Shown here: positions 1 to 12,271 of the stretch, piece after piece
Layout of the letters: each line of letters starts with the position of its first letter
Numbering within the stretch: position 1 is the first letter of the stretch
Assembly (NCBI GenBank): GCA_946902985.2
Contig: OX336398.1
Location: forward strand, 235,956,362 to 236,020,361
DNA: 64,000 bases
Reading direction: 5' to 3'
Source of the DNA: Meconema thalassinum
Taxonomy: Eukaryota; Arthropoda; Insecta; Orthoptera; Tettigoniidae
Translations under genes and position numbers: made by a program
The notes under the pieces: model-generated
What the model was told of the DNA's origin: nothing
Seen by the model: the letters and a program-made list of their open reading frames with translations, nothing else
Databases searched by the model: none

Positions 1-59
1 TGATGGGATGGAAGTAGTGTACGATACTTGCGGTGTTCAGAAGGAGAGTGGCGCCATAG

Positions 60-154
60 AAGAGAGAAAGAGAGAGAGAGAAAATGAAAGGAAAGGAAAG
101 AAAAAAAAGAAAGAAAGAAAGAAAGAAAGAAAGAAACAAACAAACAAACAAACG
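60..154. repeat. GA / GAAA / CAAA simple repeat
   Basis: Purine-rich microsatellite that starts as GA dinucleotides, passes through GGAAA and an A run, becomes (GAAA)n and ends as (CAAA)n. It lies beyond the 3' side of the adjacent minus-strand LINE, but no poly(A) tail of that LINE can be recognised in it. Confidence 0.9.
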
Positions 155-557
155 GACCAATAGCATATCTGCTGAGACGGTTGTAATAACGAATTAAGGG
201 GGTAGCATGCAGATGAGGTGGATGAGTTGTTGTAAGATGATGGTGACTATGGTGACAGTTTGGCGTGAGAGATGTGAATGTGGAAGACCATTGTGGGAGA
301 TGTAAATGGTGGATGAAATGTCTTGTTATGGCGTATGGTGGTGGATGAGGTGGTTGGGATGGATGTGAAAAGCTGTGAAAACCGTAATTCGGATAATGTG
401 GTTGGTCGAAGCCATTTGTTGGTGTTGAAACCGTGGGTAGGTGCTAGAGCCATTGGTTGCTACTTGAACCATTGGTTGCTACTTAATACTAAATGTGTTT
501 AGTATAGAAAAGTAGTGGGTTCTTAAGGCTGTATGGTACCTCATCGGTTGGTGGGAT

Positions 558-3326
558 TTAGTCAGGTGCAGGGAGGAGTCCCTTGAGGGTGTATATGCCC
601 AACTTGGTGCGCAGGGACGTGCGGAGAGACCGTGACAACAAGGGGCTGACGACAGGGTTTTGTTGAGTGCGCGCCCTCAGGACGTAGCGTCGTTGTAGGA
701 TCTCGACGTATGTGGTAAGTTGTGGCAGAGGCATGCGGTCTATGAGATCCGCGGTCCGATAGGTGAAGGGAAGGCGCATGGCCACTCGGACCAGGCGACG
801 CTCGAGTTGAAGATATGGGGTTAGGGGCCACTCAGGGAAGCCAGCCCAGGCTGGATGACCATATATAATGAATGTGCGGATAATTGCCTTGTATGTGTGG
901 ATAAGGGTCTTGGTGTTGAGTCCCCATGACGTGCCTGCCAGGCGGCGAAGGAGGTATGCGCGCTTGCGAGCTTCTGGCAGCCTCGCTTTAAAGTGTGGGC
1001 GAAAAGTGAAGTGCTGATCGAACTGCAAGCCCAGGTAGCGTACGGTGGGTGTGGGGATGAGGCGGCGATCGCGTAGATAGAGCCGGAGGTTATCTGGATT
1101 GCGTGTAACGCTTGTTGCCCGTCTGCGAGGGCGAAACAGAATGGTTTGCGTTTTGTCGCCATTAAGGCTGAGGTGCCACCTGTCACGCCATGCTGTGAAG
1201 CGCTCGAGGTACGGTTGAGTGTGTCCAGTGATGTGCTGGACGCTGGCGAAGGGTGCCACTATGGCGGTGTCGTCCGCAAACTGTAGAAGCTGGAGGGGAG
1301 GGGTTGGTTGAGGGATATCTGCCACGAAGAGGACGTAGAGAAGTGGGGAAAGGACTGAGCCCTGGGGGACGCCTTGTTCGAAGGAGTTGGGGCGGGAATA
1401 GAGGTTGTTAATGGTGATTTTGGCTGTGCGGTGTCTAAGGAAGGAGTTGACGAATCTGATGTAGCTGTGGGGAAGATTGACGTAGTGGAGCTTCAGGATG
1501 AGGGCGTCGTGCCAAACCGTGTCGAAGGCATTTTGGAAGTCGAAGGCTATGAGGAGGGTGGGAGCGGGAGGGTTGTAGTTGTCAGCGATGAGAGTGGAGA
1601 GGCGAAGGAGTTGGTCTTGTGCGGATAAATGAGGGCGGAAGCCGCATTGAGATAGGGGGAGGAGGTGATGGCGAAGAACGTGGCTGTGGAGGCGCTTGGT
1701 AAGGATTCTTTCGAAAGTCTTGGAAAGGACGGCGGTCAGGCAGATGGGGCGATAAGAACTAGGGGACGAAAGTGGTTTGCCGGGTTTAGGGAAGAGAAGC
1801 AACGTGGCACGACGCCACTGGGTGGGATAGAAGCCGGAGCGAAGAAGAAAGTTATAGAGGCGGGTCAGAGCGGTGAGAAAAATGGGAGGGGCCTCCTTGA
1901 GGTGACGGTAGCGAATGGAGTCTGGACCTGGTGCTGTGTTGGTGGTGCGGGACAAGGCGCAGGAAATATCAAGTTCCGTGATGGGGGCGTCGAGAGGATG
2001 AGGTGAGAGGGTGTGGTGGGAGGAGGGTTGTAAGTGAGGGCGGGAAGGTACGGTGGCGATGAAATCGTCTTGATCGTGGGTGTGAGAGGGGTCGTCGGAA
2101 TAGCGAAAAGTGCGGGAGAAGCGTTTGGCGAAGACGTCCAGCTTGGCTTCGTCGTCTGGCGGTGCCGTCCCATTATAGATGATGGGGTAGGTTGGTGCTG
2201 TGGACTGGCCGGTTAATTTGTTGAGTTGGCGCCAGTAGGCGGGCAGAGAAGAAGAGACTCGGTTGAGCCGTGTGCAGGCAGTGTGCCTTGAAAGGCGTTT
2301 GTGGGCCTCTGTGTACGATTTAACCTGCCGGAGGGATTGTCGGTGGCGCTGTAGGAAATAGCGATCGTGCGTGCGGAGATAGGTGTTGTAGTAGGAGTGT
2401 GCCAGGGCGAGAAGGCGACGTGCCTTTGGGGGGATTGGGGGGCGGGAGGGTGTCGTCGAGATGAGGGGGACGGCTAGGGAAGAGGCTTGTTGCAGCGTGG
2501 CTTCAATATGCGCGGTATATGCATCGACTGTCGCCTGGTCTTCCAACGGAAGTTGATCGGTATGAAGGTCAGTATTTATGTGCTCCCGGTACTCTTGCCA
2601 GTTTGCCGTGCAGAAGCTCTGGATCATCCTGGGGGGGGGGGGAGGAGTGGGGCGTTGCGAGGTGGGAGGGGGAAAGTGAGCAGTACCGGGGCGTGGTCGC
2701 CTCCGATGACGGGCAAGACTGTAACGTCGAACAGATGTAGGAGGGAGTTGTGGGCTATAACTGCATCGGGGGTGGTGTTGGAGGAGGGACGGGTAGGTTT
2801 GGGTAAGGGAACGAGGGTGGCATCGATGTGGCGGAGATAAATGTCCAGGCTGCGACGTTCCAGGGCTGAACGAGAGTGTAGATTGAGGTTGGCCATTAAC
2901 AAAAAAATGGGGGAAGACCTCGGCCACGTGGGCAATAAAGTCTTTGGGGATGGGATGGTTGGGACGAATGTAGATTGTGGCGAGGTGTAGGACGCGGGAT
3001 GGGAAATAGATGGAGCAAATGAGGCTTTCAGTGAAGATCAGAGGGGGAGGGAGGATATGATGGCGGGTGGGGAGACGCGCGCGACTGGCGAGGGCCGAGC
3101 CACCGCGGCCTGCGTTGTTGGGGCGATCGGCGCGCAGAAGGGTGTAGCCGGGGAGAAAAGCGTGTTGGTCGCTCCGAAGGAAGGTTTCAATTAGGAGGGC
3201 CGCATCGACATGATGGGACCTGAGGGTGTGGATGAGGAGAGTGCGGCGGGCATGGAAGGAACAGACGTTGTGGTAAAGGAGAGTGATGTTGCGGGGAGTT
3301 CCAGGTCTAGCACATAATTGCGTCAT
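558..3326 (-). pseudogene. LINE ORF2: endonuclease + reverse transcriptase (Jockey-like)
   Basis: About 922 codons from the ATG that overlaps the ORF1 stop (3326-3324) to the TAA at 555-557. The N-terminal APE-like endonuclease makes the target nick; its first block contains ITLLYHNVCS and its last block GGDHAPVLL. The reverse transcriptase core follows, with QNAFDTVWH, GVPQGSVLSPLLY and LLQFADDTAIV. In the endonuclease the true frame leaves the long frame near 2898-2904 (an A run) and returns near 2632-2642 (a G run), so the middle of the domain (2624-2900) is read in another frame. These two homopolymer indels compensate each other and leave a continuous but partly wrong protein. Either sequencing error or decay fits. 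The rest of the frame is open, so the copy is fairly young. Confidence 0.85.
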
Positions 3327-3838
3327 AACGAAGTTATACGGCGGTGACTCGGGGGTAGTGGGAGAACGTGAAGTGGGTGAGGGGGCCCGAGGAAGAAGGG
3401 TGGAATCGAACCCCGAAGATTTGCTGCGTGGCAAGTTGGAGCTGAGCCAGTACCAGTGGCCGTTGGAAGGGGAGGATGTTCTGGAGGGAGACCACCATGA
3501 AGCGTATGAGGTCTTCGATGGTGAGGGGGGAATTGGGATTGGGCAGGGGTGGTGGGTGGGTCGACAGATTTCACCGGAGCAACTGTTTCGGGCCGGTTGG
3601 GGATAGGTGCTGATTTCGCTTTACACTTGTAGGAGTAGGTGGGGTGAGTTTGCTGGCACTGGTTGCACCAGGGGGGCAGAGCGAGATTGGGACACTTCCC
3701 GGTGGTTTGCGAAGGTTGAGAGCAGTGACCACAGCGCGGCGGTTGCCGGCATTGGTCGGTGGAGTGCAACGAGCGTGATTTTGAGTCTAATTTTATAGTC
3801 TCAGCGCTGCTTATTGTCCGTGAGTATTTGGATCTTTA
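3323..3838 (-). pseudogene. LINE ORF1 (Gag-like) C-terminal part
   Basis: The frame is open from an upstream stop near 3838 to the TGA at 3323-3325. It contains two zinc-knuckle-like clusters, one beginning RCGHCSQPS and one reading CNQCQQTH with a downstream Cys. Such clusters bind nucleic acid in Gag-like ORF1 proteins of Jockey and I-type LINEs. The C-terminal half is rich in Pro, Ser and Thr. The N-terminal half is absent because the element is truncated. The last four bases (ATGA) are shared with the ORF2 start, which suggests coupled termination and re-initiation. Confidence 0.7.
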
Positions 3839-3840
3839 CT

Positions 3841-4374
3841 ACGGTTTACCAGGGTATGATTGTTTCCATTTTGGACGGGATACTTTTTTTACTGTTTATA
3901 GATTTATTTTTTATTACTTGAATGCTTCTATTTGCAATTATTTAACTGCTTTTTGGTCGTTTCCTGCCATTTTGTGCAACCTAAATTCACAGACTACTGT
4001 GGTGCATTCTACCGACTCTCCCTTTAGTTTATTAAGTTAGCCTTATAAATCTTACTGGTCAAACCCGTCACAAGACACAGCATAAACCTAGTAATATTGA
4101 CATGTTTAAAATGGTTTTGTTATTATTACTTGAAATGATTACAGTTTGTTTTGCTACGTTTACTGTAAATCATGACATGATACGTAGTTTGCACGATATT
4201 ACTTAGTGCGGTATGACAATTGCTACCTAGTTTGATAGGGTTAGTTTGTCTCGTGGCCACAAGGTGTCTCTGCAAACCAATGAGTTGTTCTTGTGTGCGT
4301 GGACATAATAGATTCTTGGATGATATTTATTATGTATTTTCTTTTAGTATTCGATATTCCCCTAATCAAATGCA
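3841..4374. other. AT-rich spacer, no gene seen
   Basis: Low-complexity AT-rich DNA between the LINE and the TIR element. Short open frames occur on both strands but none shows a recognisable domain or codon bias. Confidence 0.6.
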
Positions 4375-4376
4375 TA

Positions 4377-5312
4377 CAGTCGAACCTGCCTTCTGCGGAC
4401 ACCGTCGGTTCTGAGGGAAAATGTACGTTACGAGAGGTGTCCGCTGAAACAAGTTTGTAAAAATAATCGAACATTTTAACGGCAAAGTACTCCACCTTAA
4501 ACATAATCATACATATCTTTATTTTGATTGTTCTAAGTCATTTCTGTTTAAGTATTTCCTTGGTAGTTATTACAAGTGATGTTACATAATTTACAAACAT
4601 TACAACTTCGTGATGTAATCATTAAGATTTGTCTGTGTAAATTTAGCACATGTTTCTTAACTGCGATGTTCTCGAAAAGGGAATAAAGTCTGTTAAATGG
4701 TTCCATTGTGTTATCGCTGTACTCGCGGTCCAGCGTGACACACAAATTCTTTATCTGTTTAAGCATATTTAGTCCCTGCTTCACTGACACTGACTGAATG
4801 ATGCAAGCAGGGGAGAAAATCCCCAGGTATAAAAAAGGAACTCGTGAGTAAACAGTCAGTGGCAGCAATCCTGGACAGTAAGAATTCTCAGAATGTACAC
4901 CAGTAGGAAGAACACCATAACGAAAGGTTTGGGAAGAATGTACAGAAGGATTAACTTTACGGTTACTACAGCGTTGTGATGTAGCCTGCATTTCACTCTC
5001 TCTCTCTCTCTGCTTTGACTCGAAATAGGTGTAGTACAGACATTCAAGAGGGGTTTCTGTATGTCTGCACAATGGTTTTAAAAGAAAGGATGACATGGTC
5101 CGGTGTAAAAATGTCCTGCAGCGTGTGAAGTGTCCGCTTAAGTCAAGTGGACGGGACAGATGGCGATGTCCGTTGTCCGGGCTTCAAGGTGTCCGCTGAA
5201 ATTAGGCTAATTTAACACTTGGCTTATGAAAAATAAAATCGGTTCCAAGGAAAAATGTCCGAATAGGCAGGTGTCCGCTGAATAAGGGTGTCCGATAGGG
5301 CAGGTTCGACTG
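4377..5312 (-). mobile_element. pogo/Tigger-type TIR element, TA target duplication
   Basis: The ends are inverted repeats beginning CAGTCGAACCTGCC, flanked on both sides by TA (4375-4376 and 5313-5314). The subterminal DNA repeats GTGTCCGCTGA-like words on both sides, as expected for transposase binding sites. The size is 936 bp, well below a full-length pogo element of about 2-3 kb. A minus-strand frame at 4548-5096 (182 codons) may be a relic of the transposase C-terminus (a stretch with GLNMLKQIKNLC), but this is not secure. CAGT termini with TA duplication fit the pogo/Tigger branch of Tc1/mariner. Confidence 0.75.
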
Positions 5313-5314
5313 TA

Positions 5315-5796
5315 TATTATTATGAAGCTGGGATTCTAAGAGGTTATCTGTGGACTGCCATTATACTCTTGAAATGTAGCGGTGCGAGGTAAATACAATG
5401 AAGGAAAAGAAATTTATTGGCCTTTAAAATGTAATAGTTAGGCCTAGGTTAATAATGCATATTAAGATTAAAATAAGCTCCTTCAATATTCAGTTATATT
5501 AGCGAAGTTTCAGGATTCATCTATTATAAGCAACAAGCAGTAGAGAGCCGTCGTACCCACCTACTTAACAATTTCAACACAATTGTTTATCAGAAAAAAA
5601 ACACGCACAACGACTCTGATTGGCAAAATATTGCTCATTATAATCTTCCTCCGGGTTGCACACAATACGTCACAGCGAGCAAAGCTACGATATCCCAATA
5701 TCCAATTGTGATCCCAAACAACGCCGGGCTTAAGAGCTAGTAGGCCTACAGTATAATTATATAATTCGTTGAGGCCACCTAGGACCACGTTAAGTC
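5315..5796. other. spacer or LINE 3' UTR, no gene seen
   Basis: No domain is recognisable. The part nearest 5800 may be the 3' UTR of the following minus-strand LINE, but no tail marks its end. Confidence 0.5.
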
Positions 5797-5799
5797 GTG

Positions 5800-8700
5800 C
5801 AACACTTGGCAATTTACTTCGCTTTCCTCCGAGCCCAGAATTCCCTCATTCTCTGTGAGTGGGCTATCTTGCACTCCGCTGTCCAGGTGGTACCTTGTCT
5901 TCTTTTCGGTTTCGGTGTCTGCTCTCGGGTAAGATCATTAGTCACTATCTTTTTTGAGGAGAGATCTCTATTGAAGGCGTCGTCGAATTTTAGATGCTGC
6001 ATTTTGAGGTCGTCTCTGGTATTCATAAACCAGGGCATTGTGGTTTTGGGTTTGGAGTCAAATAAATGAAAAATCTGTTTAGTCAGCCTGTTTCCGTCCA
6101 TTTCATTGAGATGACCGTAATACCGTGCCCACCTTTTACGGATCGATTCTGAAATGTTCTCTATTTCACTGTAGACTTCTTTTTTGGTTTTTTTAAAATA
6201 ATGGATGTCATTCTTGTAATTTGATCCCATTATACCTCTAACGATTTTGCGCTCTTTTTTCTCCTGTTCTTCGAGGAGTCCTTTATTATCATTTAGGTTT
6301 CGGCTGCATACATAACTACTGGCTTCAGGACAGTTTCATAATGACGTAGTTTAGTATTTTTGGACAGGCATTTTTTGTTGTAGATTGAGCGCGATGTTTG
6401 ATAGGCTATTTTGAGTTTGCGTACTCGTTCCTTGAGTGCTTCTTTGTCCAGTCCACTTTTCATAATGATCTCTCCCATGTACTTAAATTTTTCCACTCGG
6501 TTGATCTCCCATATTTTGTCTGGAGTTTTGCACCTTTGATGTTAGTCATTACTTCTGTTTTTTTTTTCTTCGAATTATATCTGCAAGCCAGTTTGTTCAG
6601 CGATTTCTTTTAGAAGGTCGATTTGCATCCTAGCAGTTTCTACGTCATTCGACAGAATGGCGATGTCATCAGCAAATGCTAGACAGTTGACTATAATCCC
6701 CTTGGATTTTGTTTCCATTCTCAGAGGGCTATACTCAGCTTCAAATAATTTTGTTCGCTAGGTCCGAATAACCTTTTCGAGAACGCAGTTGAAAAGTATT
6801 GGAGAGAGCCCGTCACCTTACCTGACTCCCGTTTTTACCTCAAAGGAATCGACAGACATCCTAGGAACTTTACTTTGGATTTTGTCTCATTTAGGGTGGC
6901 TGTAATTAATGCCAGCAGTTTCAGGTCAACCCCGAATTCGTTGAGGATGTTCAACAGAACTTCGCGGTCTATCGAATCATAAGCCTTCTTAAAGTCCATA
7001 AAGACTGACACGTACGGTTTGGACCTGAGATTGTAATATCTAATGATCGTTTTGAGACTGTGGATCTGTTCGGCAGTTGAACGACCCTTTCTGAAGCCCC
7101 CTTGGTATTCTCCTATTTGATGCTCGACTTCGGCTTCTAATCGCTCCAGTATAGCAAGGGAGAGAATTTTGTATGTTACTGGTAGGAGGGATATTCCTCT
7201 GTCGTTGATGACGTTTTTCATGCTGACTTTCTTGTATAACGGATGGATCAAGGCCGTTTTCCAATCTTCTGGTAGAATTTATTTTTTCCAAATTTGTTCT
7301 ATTTGCTTCTGCAAGATTTCAACTGCTTCTTTAGGAGCATATTTCCAAAATGCTGCAACTACAGAGTCTTCTCCGGGCACTTTGTTGTTTTTAGTCGAGC
7401 AATGTGACACCAGATTTCGTCTTCGTTGGGTGGTCTCGATTCTAGGCATCTGCGAATGGGTTCCTTGGTCTTGATGGGATTTTTGGGTTGATAGCAATTT
7501 AGTAAGTTCTAAAATTAATCAGCTAGGATGGTACAATCCTCTTCATTTGAGGTCGCCAGTGTACCGTCCTTCCGCTGAAAGCATAACGACGGAGGTTTAG
7601 AACCCGTAAGTTTCCTTTTGTACGTTCCGTAGTACTCCCCGGTGTTGTTTCTGTTAAAAATTTTGTCGATCTTCCGAATAAGTGACTTTTCATATTTACA
7701 TTTCTCAGCTCGGATCACTTTAGCTGTCTGGGCTCGTTGGGCTTTGAAGGTTTCCCCATCAGTTTGCAATTTTCTTGAATAAATCTGTTTCCATGCATCG
7801 AGCCATTTCTTGAGAACTGAAACACATGTATCAGTCCACCAGGCACGTTTCATGCTTCTTTTAATTTCAGCAATTTCCGTGTCGGCCTCGATCAGGCGGT
7901 TTTTCATGACGATAAAGTCACAGTCGATTGGTCGAGCCTTTTCCTGGAACTACTTTACTTTCTTTTTGAGTTTATCAGTGTCAACGCGAATAATTTGTTT
8001 GGGCGTCTTGTTGGTGTTTGCAGGGACCGGTTTGAATTTAATTATGGTCATGTAGTGGTCCGAGGCCACGTTTACGCCTTTTTTACCTTAACATTCATCA
8101 TCTCAGAACTGTTTTTCCGAGAAATCGCGACGTGATCTATTTGGAACTCTCCGATGGCGTCGACAGGAGATCGCCACGTTGTCTCCTTTCTGGGTAGATG
8201 GCGAGAGTGTGTCGACATGATCTGGAAGTTATGGTTTTCGCAAATGGAGACCAATCTCTTGCCATTTTTATTGGTTCTTTTGTGAGCAGGATGGGTTCCA
8301 ATGATTTTCCTATACTTGTGTTCTCGACCAAGTTGAGCATTGAAGTTCCCCCATAAGAATTTTAATATGGTGTTTAGGCATTTTGGCGAGCTTTTCATCC
8401 AGTAGGTCCCGAAAGTTATCCACTTCGTCCAGGTCAGATCTGTTCTTGTCATTTGAGGGGGCATATGCGTTAACTACGCTGTAGGTTTTGTTGGCGCATT
8501 TGATTATTAATATGGATAATCAGTCATTTACTGGCTCAAAATTTGCGACCGACTAAAAGATTCTGTTTCTCACAGAAAACGCTGTTCCAAGGATCACAGA
8601 TCAATTGAGGAGCCTTTGCTCTTGAAAAAGCGGTAACCTTCAGACTCAAAAGTCTCTTTGTCTGGGTAACGTGTTTCTTGCAGGTAAATGATACATATCT

Positions 8701-8930
8701 GATTTTCATGTAGTGGTTCGGAGAGAGTTTTCAGTTTGCCAGTTTGTGTAAGGGTGTTGAACGTTGCTAGAAAGGTTTTTGATTTACTTCTGAGTTTCTG
8801 GGTGGTTAGGATACACCGAGACGCTCCGACTCGTCTCTCGCATGATGTCGAGTCTCCCCCAGAATCCGAATGAGACTCGTGCGCCACGACGAGGGATTTA
8901 TCCAAAGACTTACCCCGTGGGGTAAGTTGT
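5800..8930 (-). mobile_element. decayed LINE (RTE/CR1-like), minus strand
   Basis: An old LINE copy whose coding region is split into many frames. From 5' to 3' (right to left) it shows an endonuclease N-terminus, later endonuclease blocks, reverse transcriptase blocks and a C-terminal domain. Its 5' side ends where the RTE copy begins (about 8930), so the upstream part is lost or displaced. Clade assignment is tentative. Confidence 0.8.
5814..8905 (-). pseudogene. LINE endonuclease/reverse transcriptase, broken in at least six places
   Basis: Blocks in order on the minus strand: endonuclease start with LQETRYPDKETF (near 8680); endonuclease middle with GNFNAQLGREHK and QIDHVAIS (8072-8464); a linker region (7515-7907); reverse transcriptase entry with KVPGEDSVV (7279-7497); GISLLPVTYKILS, GGFRKGRSTAEQ and FMDFKKAYDSID (6835-7251); a LAFADDIAIL catalytic box near 6645-6690; and the C-terminal GHLNEMDGNRLTKQIF with a basic tail (5814-6230). 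Each block is in a different frame or separated by stops, so no functional protein can be made. The RTE copy to its right is much better preserved, so this one is older. Confidence 0.8.
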
Positions 8931-11900
8931 TTGAGTCTTCAGTCTTTTGACTGGTTTGATGCAGCTCTCCATGCCTCCCTGTCCTGAGCTAATCGTTTCA
9001 TCTCTACATAGCTCCGACACCCTACATCGGAGGCAATCTGTTTAACATATTCTAACCTTGGTCTACCCCTACAGTTTTTGTCCTCGACCCTTCCTTCCAT
9101 AACTAAGCTTGCTATTCCAGGGTGTCTTAGTATGTGTCCTACCAACCTATCTCTTCTCTTCATTAGCAGTCACCAGAAACATCTCTCCTCTCCCACTCGT
9201 CTTAATACCTCTTTGTTTGTAACCCTATCTACCCATCTGATCTTCATCATTCTCCTGTAACACCACATTTCAAATGCTTCAATTCTCCTCTTTTCTGTTG
9301 CACCAATAGTCCAAGTTTCACTTCCATAGAGCGCCACGCTCCAGACAAAGGCTTTCAAAAATGACTTCCTAATACCTAAATCTATATTCGATGTCAGCAG
9401 ATTCCTTTTTTGTAGAAATGCTTTCTTTGCCTGAGCCAACCTACTTTTAATATCCTCTTTGCTTCGTCCATCACTGGTTATTCTGCTTCCTAAGTAACAG
9501 AAGTCTCCTACTTCCTTCAGCTTTTCACCTGCCAATTTGATCTCCATAGAGGTTTCCGATTTATTTCGGCTGCATTCCAGTATTTTTGTTTTACATTTAT
9601 TTATTTATTTATTTTCATCATGAATTCTTTCCGTAAGACGGAGTCCATACCATTCAAAAACTCATTCAAATCCTCAGGCTTGTCGGCCAAGATGACGATG
9701 TCATCAGCAAATCTCAGAGTTGAAATTATTTCTCCTTGAATCTTCACTCCCACTTTAAATTTTTCTCTAATTTCCTTCATTGCTTGTTCAATGTAAAGAT
9801 TGAAAAGTATGGGTGATAAGTTGCAGCCTTGCCTTACACCTTTCTGAATACCAGCTTCTCTCTCATGTCCTTCAACTCGAATGACTGCTGTCTGGTTTCT
9901 GTACAGATTGTATATCACCCTCCTATCCCTGTACTTTATTCCAATTGATTTCAAAATGTCAAACAATTTAGTCCAATCAACGTTATCAAAAGCCTTTTCT
10001 AAGTCTACAAAAGCCATGAATGTTCTCTTATCTTTCCTTATTCTACCTTCTAAAATCAGCCTAAGACTTAGTACAGCTTCCCTTGTTCCTACATTTCTCC
10101 TGAAACCAAACTGGTCTTCACCCAACTCCGTTTCTATCTGGCTTTCAATCCTCTTGTAAATTATTCTAGACAGGATCTTTGAAGCATGAGTAATCAAGCT
10201 GATTGTACGGTAATCTTCACATCTGTCAGCTCCCACTTTCTTTGGTATAGCGATGATTACATTCTTCTTGAAATCAGGGGGTACCTCACCTGTCTCATAA
10301 ATCCTACACACCAAGTGAAATAACCTGATCAGACCTTCATCTCCTATGCAGCGTAGCAACTCAATCGGTATATCATCTATGCCTGGTGCTTTGTTCCTGC
10401 TTAAGTCTTCCAAAGCTCTATCAAATTCTGATCTCAATATTAAATCTCCTTTCGCATCCTCATCAATTTCCTCCTCCCTTTCCATTACATGATTCTCAAT
10501 CTCCTTTCCCTTATACAAACTCTCTATGTAAGCTTTCCATCTCTCAACCTTTTCTTCCCTATCTGTTAGAGGCTTTCCATTTGTGTCCTTAATATTACAG
10601 CACTTAGTCTTCTTTTCCCCAAAAGTATTCTTAATCCTTCGATAAGCTGTGTCTACTTTTCCTAATTTCAGGCAATTTTCTATACCTGCACATTTCTCTT
10701 TCAACCATTCTTCTTTCGCTTCCTTGCACTTCTTGTTAACCTCATTTCTCAGACGTCTGTATTCTGCTTTCCCCTTTTCATCTCTTAGATTCTTGTGTTT
10801 CCGCCTTTCATCCATCAATTCTAGTATATCCTGAGTGATCCACGGTTTTCTACCTATTCTTTCTTTCCTACCAATGTTTTCTTCTGCGGATTTTGTTATT
10901 TCATTCTTCAAAAGTGCCCATTCGTCTGCAATTGAAGTTTGTTTAGGGTTTTTCATTAGTCCTTCCTTTATACTCTTCTTGAATCTTTCGTTTACATCCT
11001 TCTCTTTCAGTCTGTCTATTGCCCACCTTTTTGGCTTTTGACTTTTCTTCAGTTTCTTCAACTTTAATCTGCATTTCATTACAACCAGATTGTGATCAGA
11101 GTTTATGTCAGCACCAGGATATGTTTTACAATCCAAAATCTGGTTTCGAAACCTCTGCTTGACCATAATGAAGTCGATTTGGTAACGCCCTGTATCTCCT
11201 GGTCTCATCCATGTGTATATTCTTCTATTGTGGTTATTGAATAAGGTGTTAGCTATGACCAATTCATGCTCGGTGCAGAATTCTACCAGCCTGCTTCCTC
11301 GATCATTCCTTTCACCTAATCCGAAATCTCCTACTATCTTCCCTTCTCTCCCTTTTCCTACCACAGCATTCCAATCTCCCATTACTATAACATTTTCATC
11401 ACCCTTGATATACCTCAGAATTTCGTCTATTTCTTCGTAGACCTTTTCAACATCCTCATCATCAGCTTGACTGGTAGGCATATAGACTTGTACCACTGTA
11501 GTGCAGGTAGGTTTTGTATTGATTTTTGCTACAATAATCCGTTCACTATATTGCTCATAATATTCCACCCGCTGTCCAAGTTTCCTACTCAATATGAGGC
11601 CAACCCCTGCTTGGCCATTGTTTGATTTAGTGCTAATGACCCTATAGTCTCCTGACCAAAAGTCCTGTTCTTCCTGCCAGCGCATTTCACTAATCCCAAC
11701 CAAATCCAACCTCAACCTATCCATTTCCCTTTCTAAGTTTTATAACCTTCCACTTCCTAGCAGACTTCTAACATTCCACGCTCCGATCCGTAGAATGTCA
11801 GATTTCCTCTTTGTCACTTCTGTGATGTGGGGTAAGAGAAATGTTGAATTGTTGTGCCATCATGCTTAATTGACTTGAGTTTCTTTTGGACGCGTACGCT

Positions 11901-12210
11901 TCCATGTTGCAACTAAGGTTCTTAACCCTAGAGGTAGCCTCAAGGTGTTTTCTGGCATTTCTCTACTACCAAGGCTTCAAGTCTGGGAGTGATGGGGGCA
12001 TCACTGATCCGTTCGTCGACCCAGGGTCCACTGGGCTGCTCGACTTAACAGGGGCACCTCGTGTAGGTTACGTGCTGTAGTTGGAGTGAAAGAGGCTAAG
12101 TTGGATTCTCTTGCTGAATCCAATATCTTATGTTGCAGATGTTAGCAGCGACGCATTTCACTCCCGTCTGCCCGAATCACAATGACACCTCCCAGGTTTA
12201 TTCCTGGGAC
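8928..12210 (-). mobile_element. RTE-clade LINE, nearly full length, minus strand
   Basis: The single-ORF organisation (endonuclease, reverse transcriptase, C-terminal domain) and compact 3' end just after the stop fit RTE-type LINEs. The 3' end is defined by comparison with a second copy at 49410-50183, which shares the last bases up to GTTGTTTGAG. The 5' region runs to about 12210, where a CCCAGG/CCTGGG hairpin (12191-12208) is followed by an (ATT)n tract. A third, fragmentary copy lies at 60288-60690. Confidence 0.85.
8939..11770 (-). pseudogene. RTE ORF: APE endonuclease + reverse transcriptase
   Basis: The main open part is 9601-11724 (707 codons). Endonuclease: GISEMRWQEEQ, VIVMGDWNAVVG and DINSDHNLVV. 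Reverse transcriptase: PGIDDIPIELL, FMAFVDLEKAFD, GVRQGCNLSPILFN and LRFADDIVIL. The original start lies upstream: the frame continues to about 11770 with AWNVRSLLGSG but is cut by a TAA at 11740-11742. Downstream, two extra TTTA units near 9597-9612 (compared with the copy at 50070) add 8 bp, shift the frame and create a stop. A TGA near 9168 replaces a Gln codon present in the other copy. The C-terminal part (9170-9547 and 8939-9163) contains GSETWTIG and GHILRHPGIA. The copy is inactive but recently so. Confidence 0.88.
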
Positions 12211-12211
12211 C

Positions 12212-12212
12212 C

Positions 12213-12270
<58 letters not shown>

Positions 12271-12271
12271 T
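12212..12271. repeat. (ATT)n microsatellite
   Basis: About 20 uninterrupted ATT/TTA units. Similar tracts end several SINEs in this window, so this may mark the tail of a retroposed copy, but no SINE body can be recognised next to it. Confidence 0.9.

Larger units (their letters stand above)
160..3840 (-). mobile_element. Jockey-like LINE, 5'-truncated, minus strand
   Basis: A two-ORF non-LTR retrotransposon read right to left. ORF1 encodes the end of a Gag-like protein with cysteine-rich knuckles; ORF2 encodes an APE-type endonuclease and a reverse transcriptase with a FADD catalytic box. The two ORFs overlap by an ATGA stop/start, as in the Jockey group. Sequence 160-557, after the ORF2 stop, is probably 3' UTR. 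The 3' boundary is uncertain because no clean poly(A) tail or target duplication was found. The 5' side stops within ORF1 near 3840, so the copy is 5'-truncated. Confidence 0.8.

Noticed and set aside
1374..3606. Plus-strand frames opposite the Jockey-like ORFs
   Set aside because: They are shadows of the minus-strand coding sequence, with G-rich codon use and no domain.
9881..11440. Plus-strand frames opposite the RTE ORF
   Set aside because: Ser/Leu/Phe-rich antisense readings of the minus-strand ORF.
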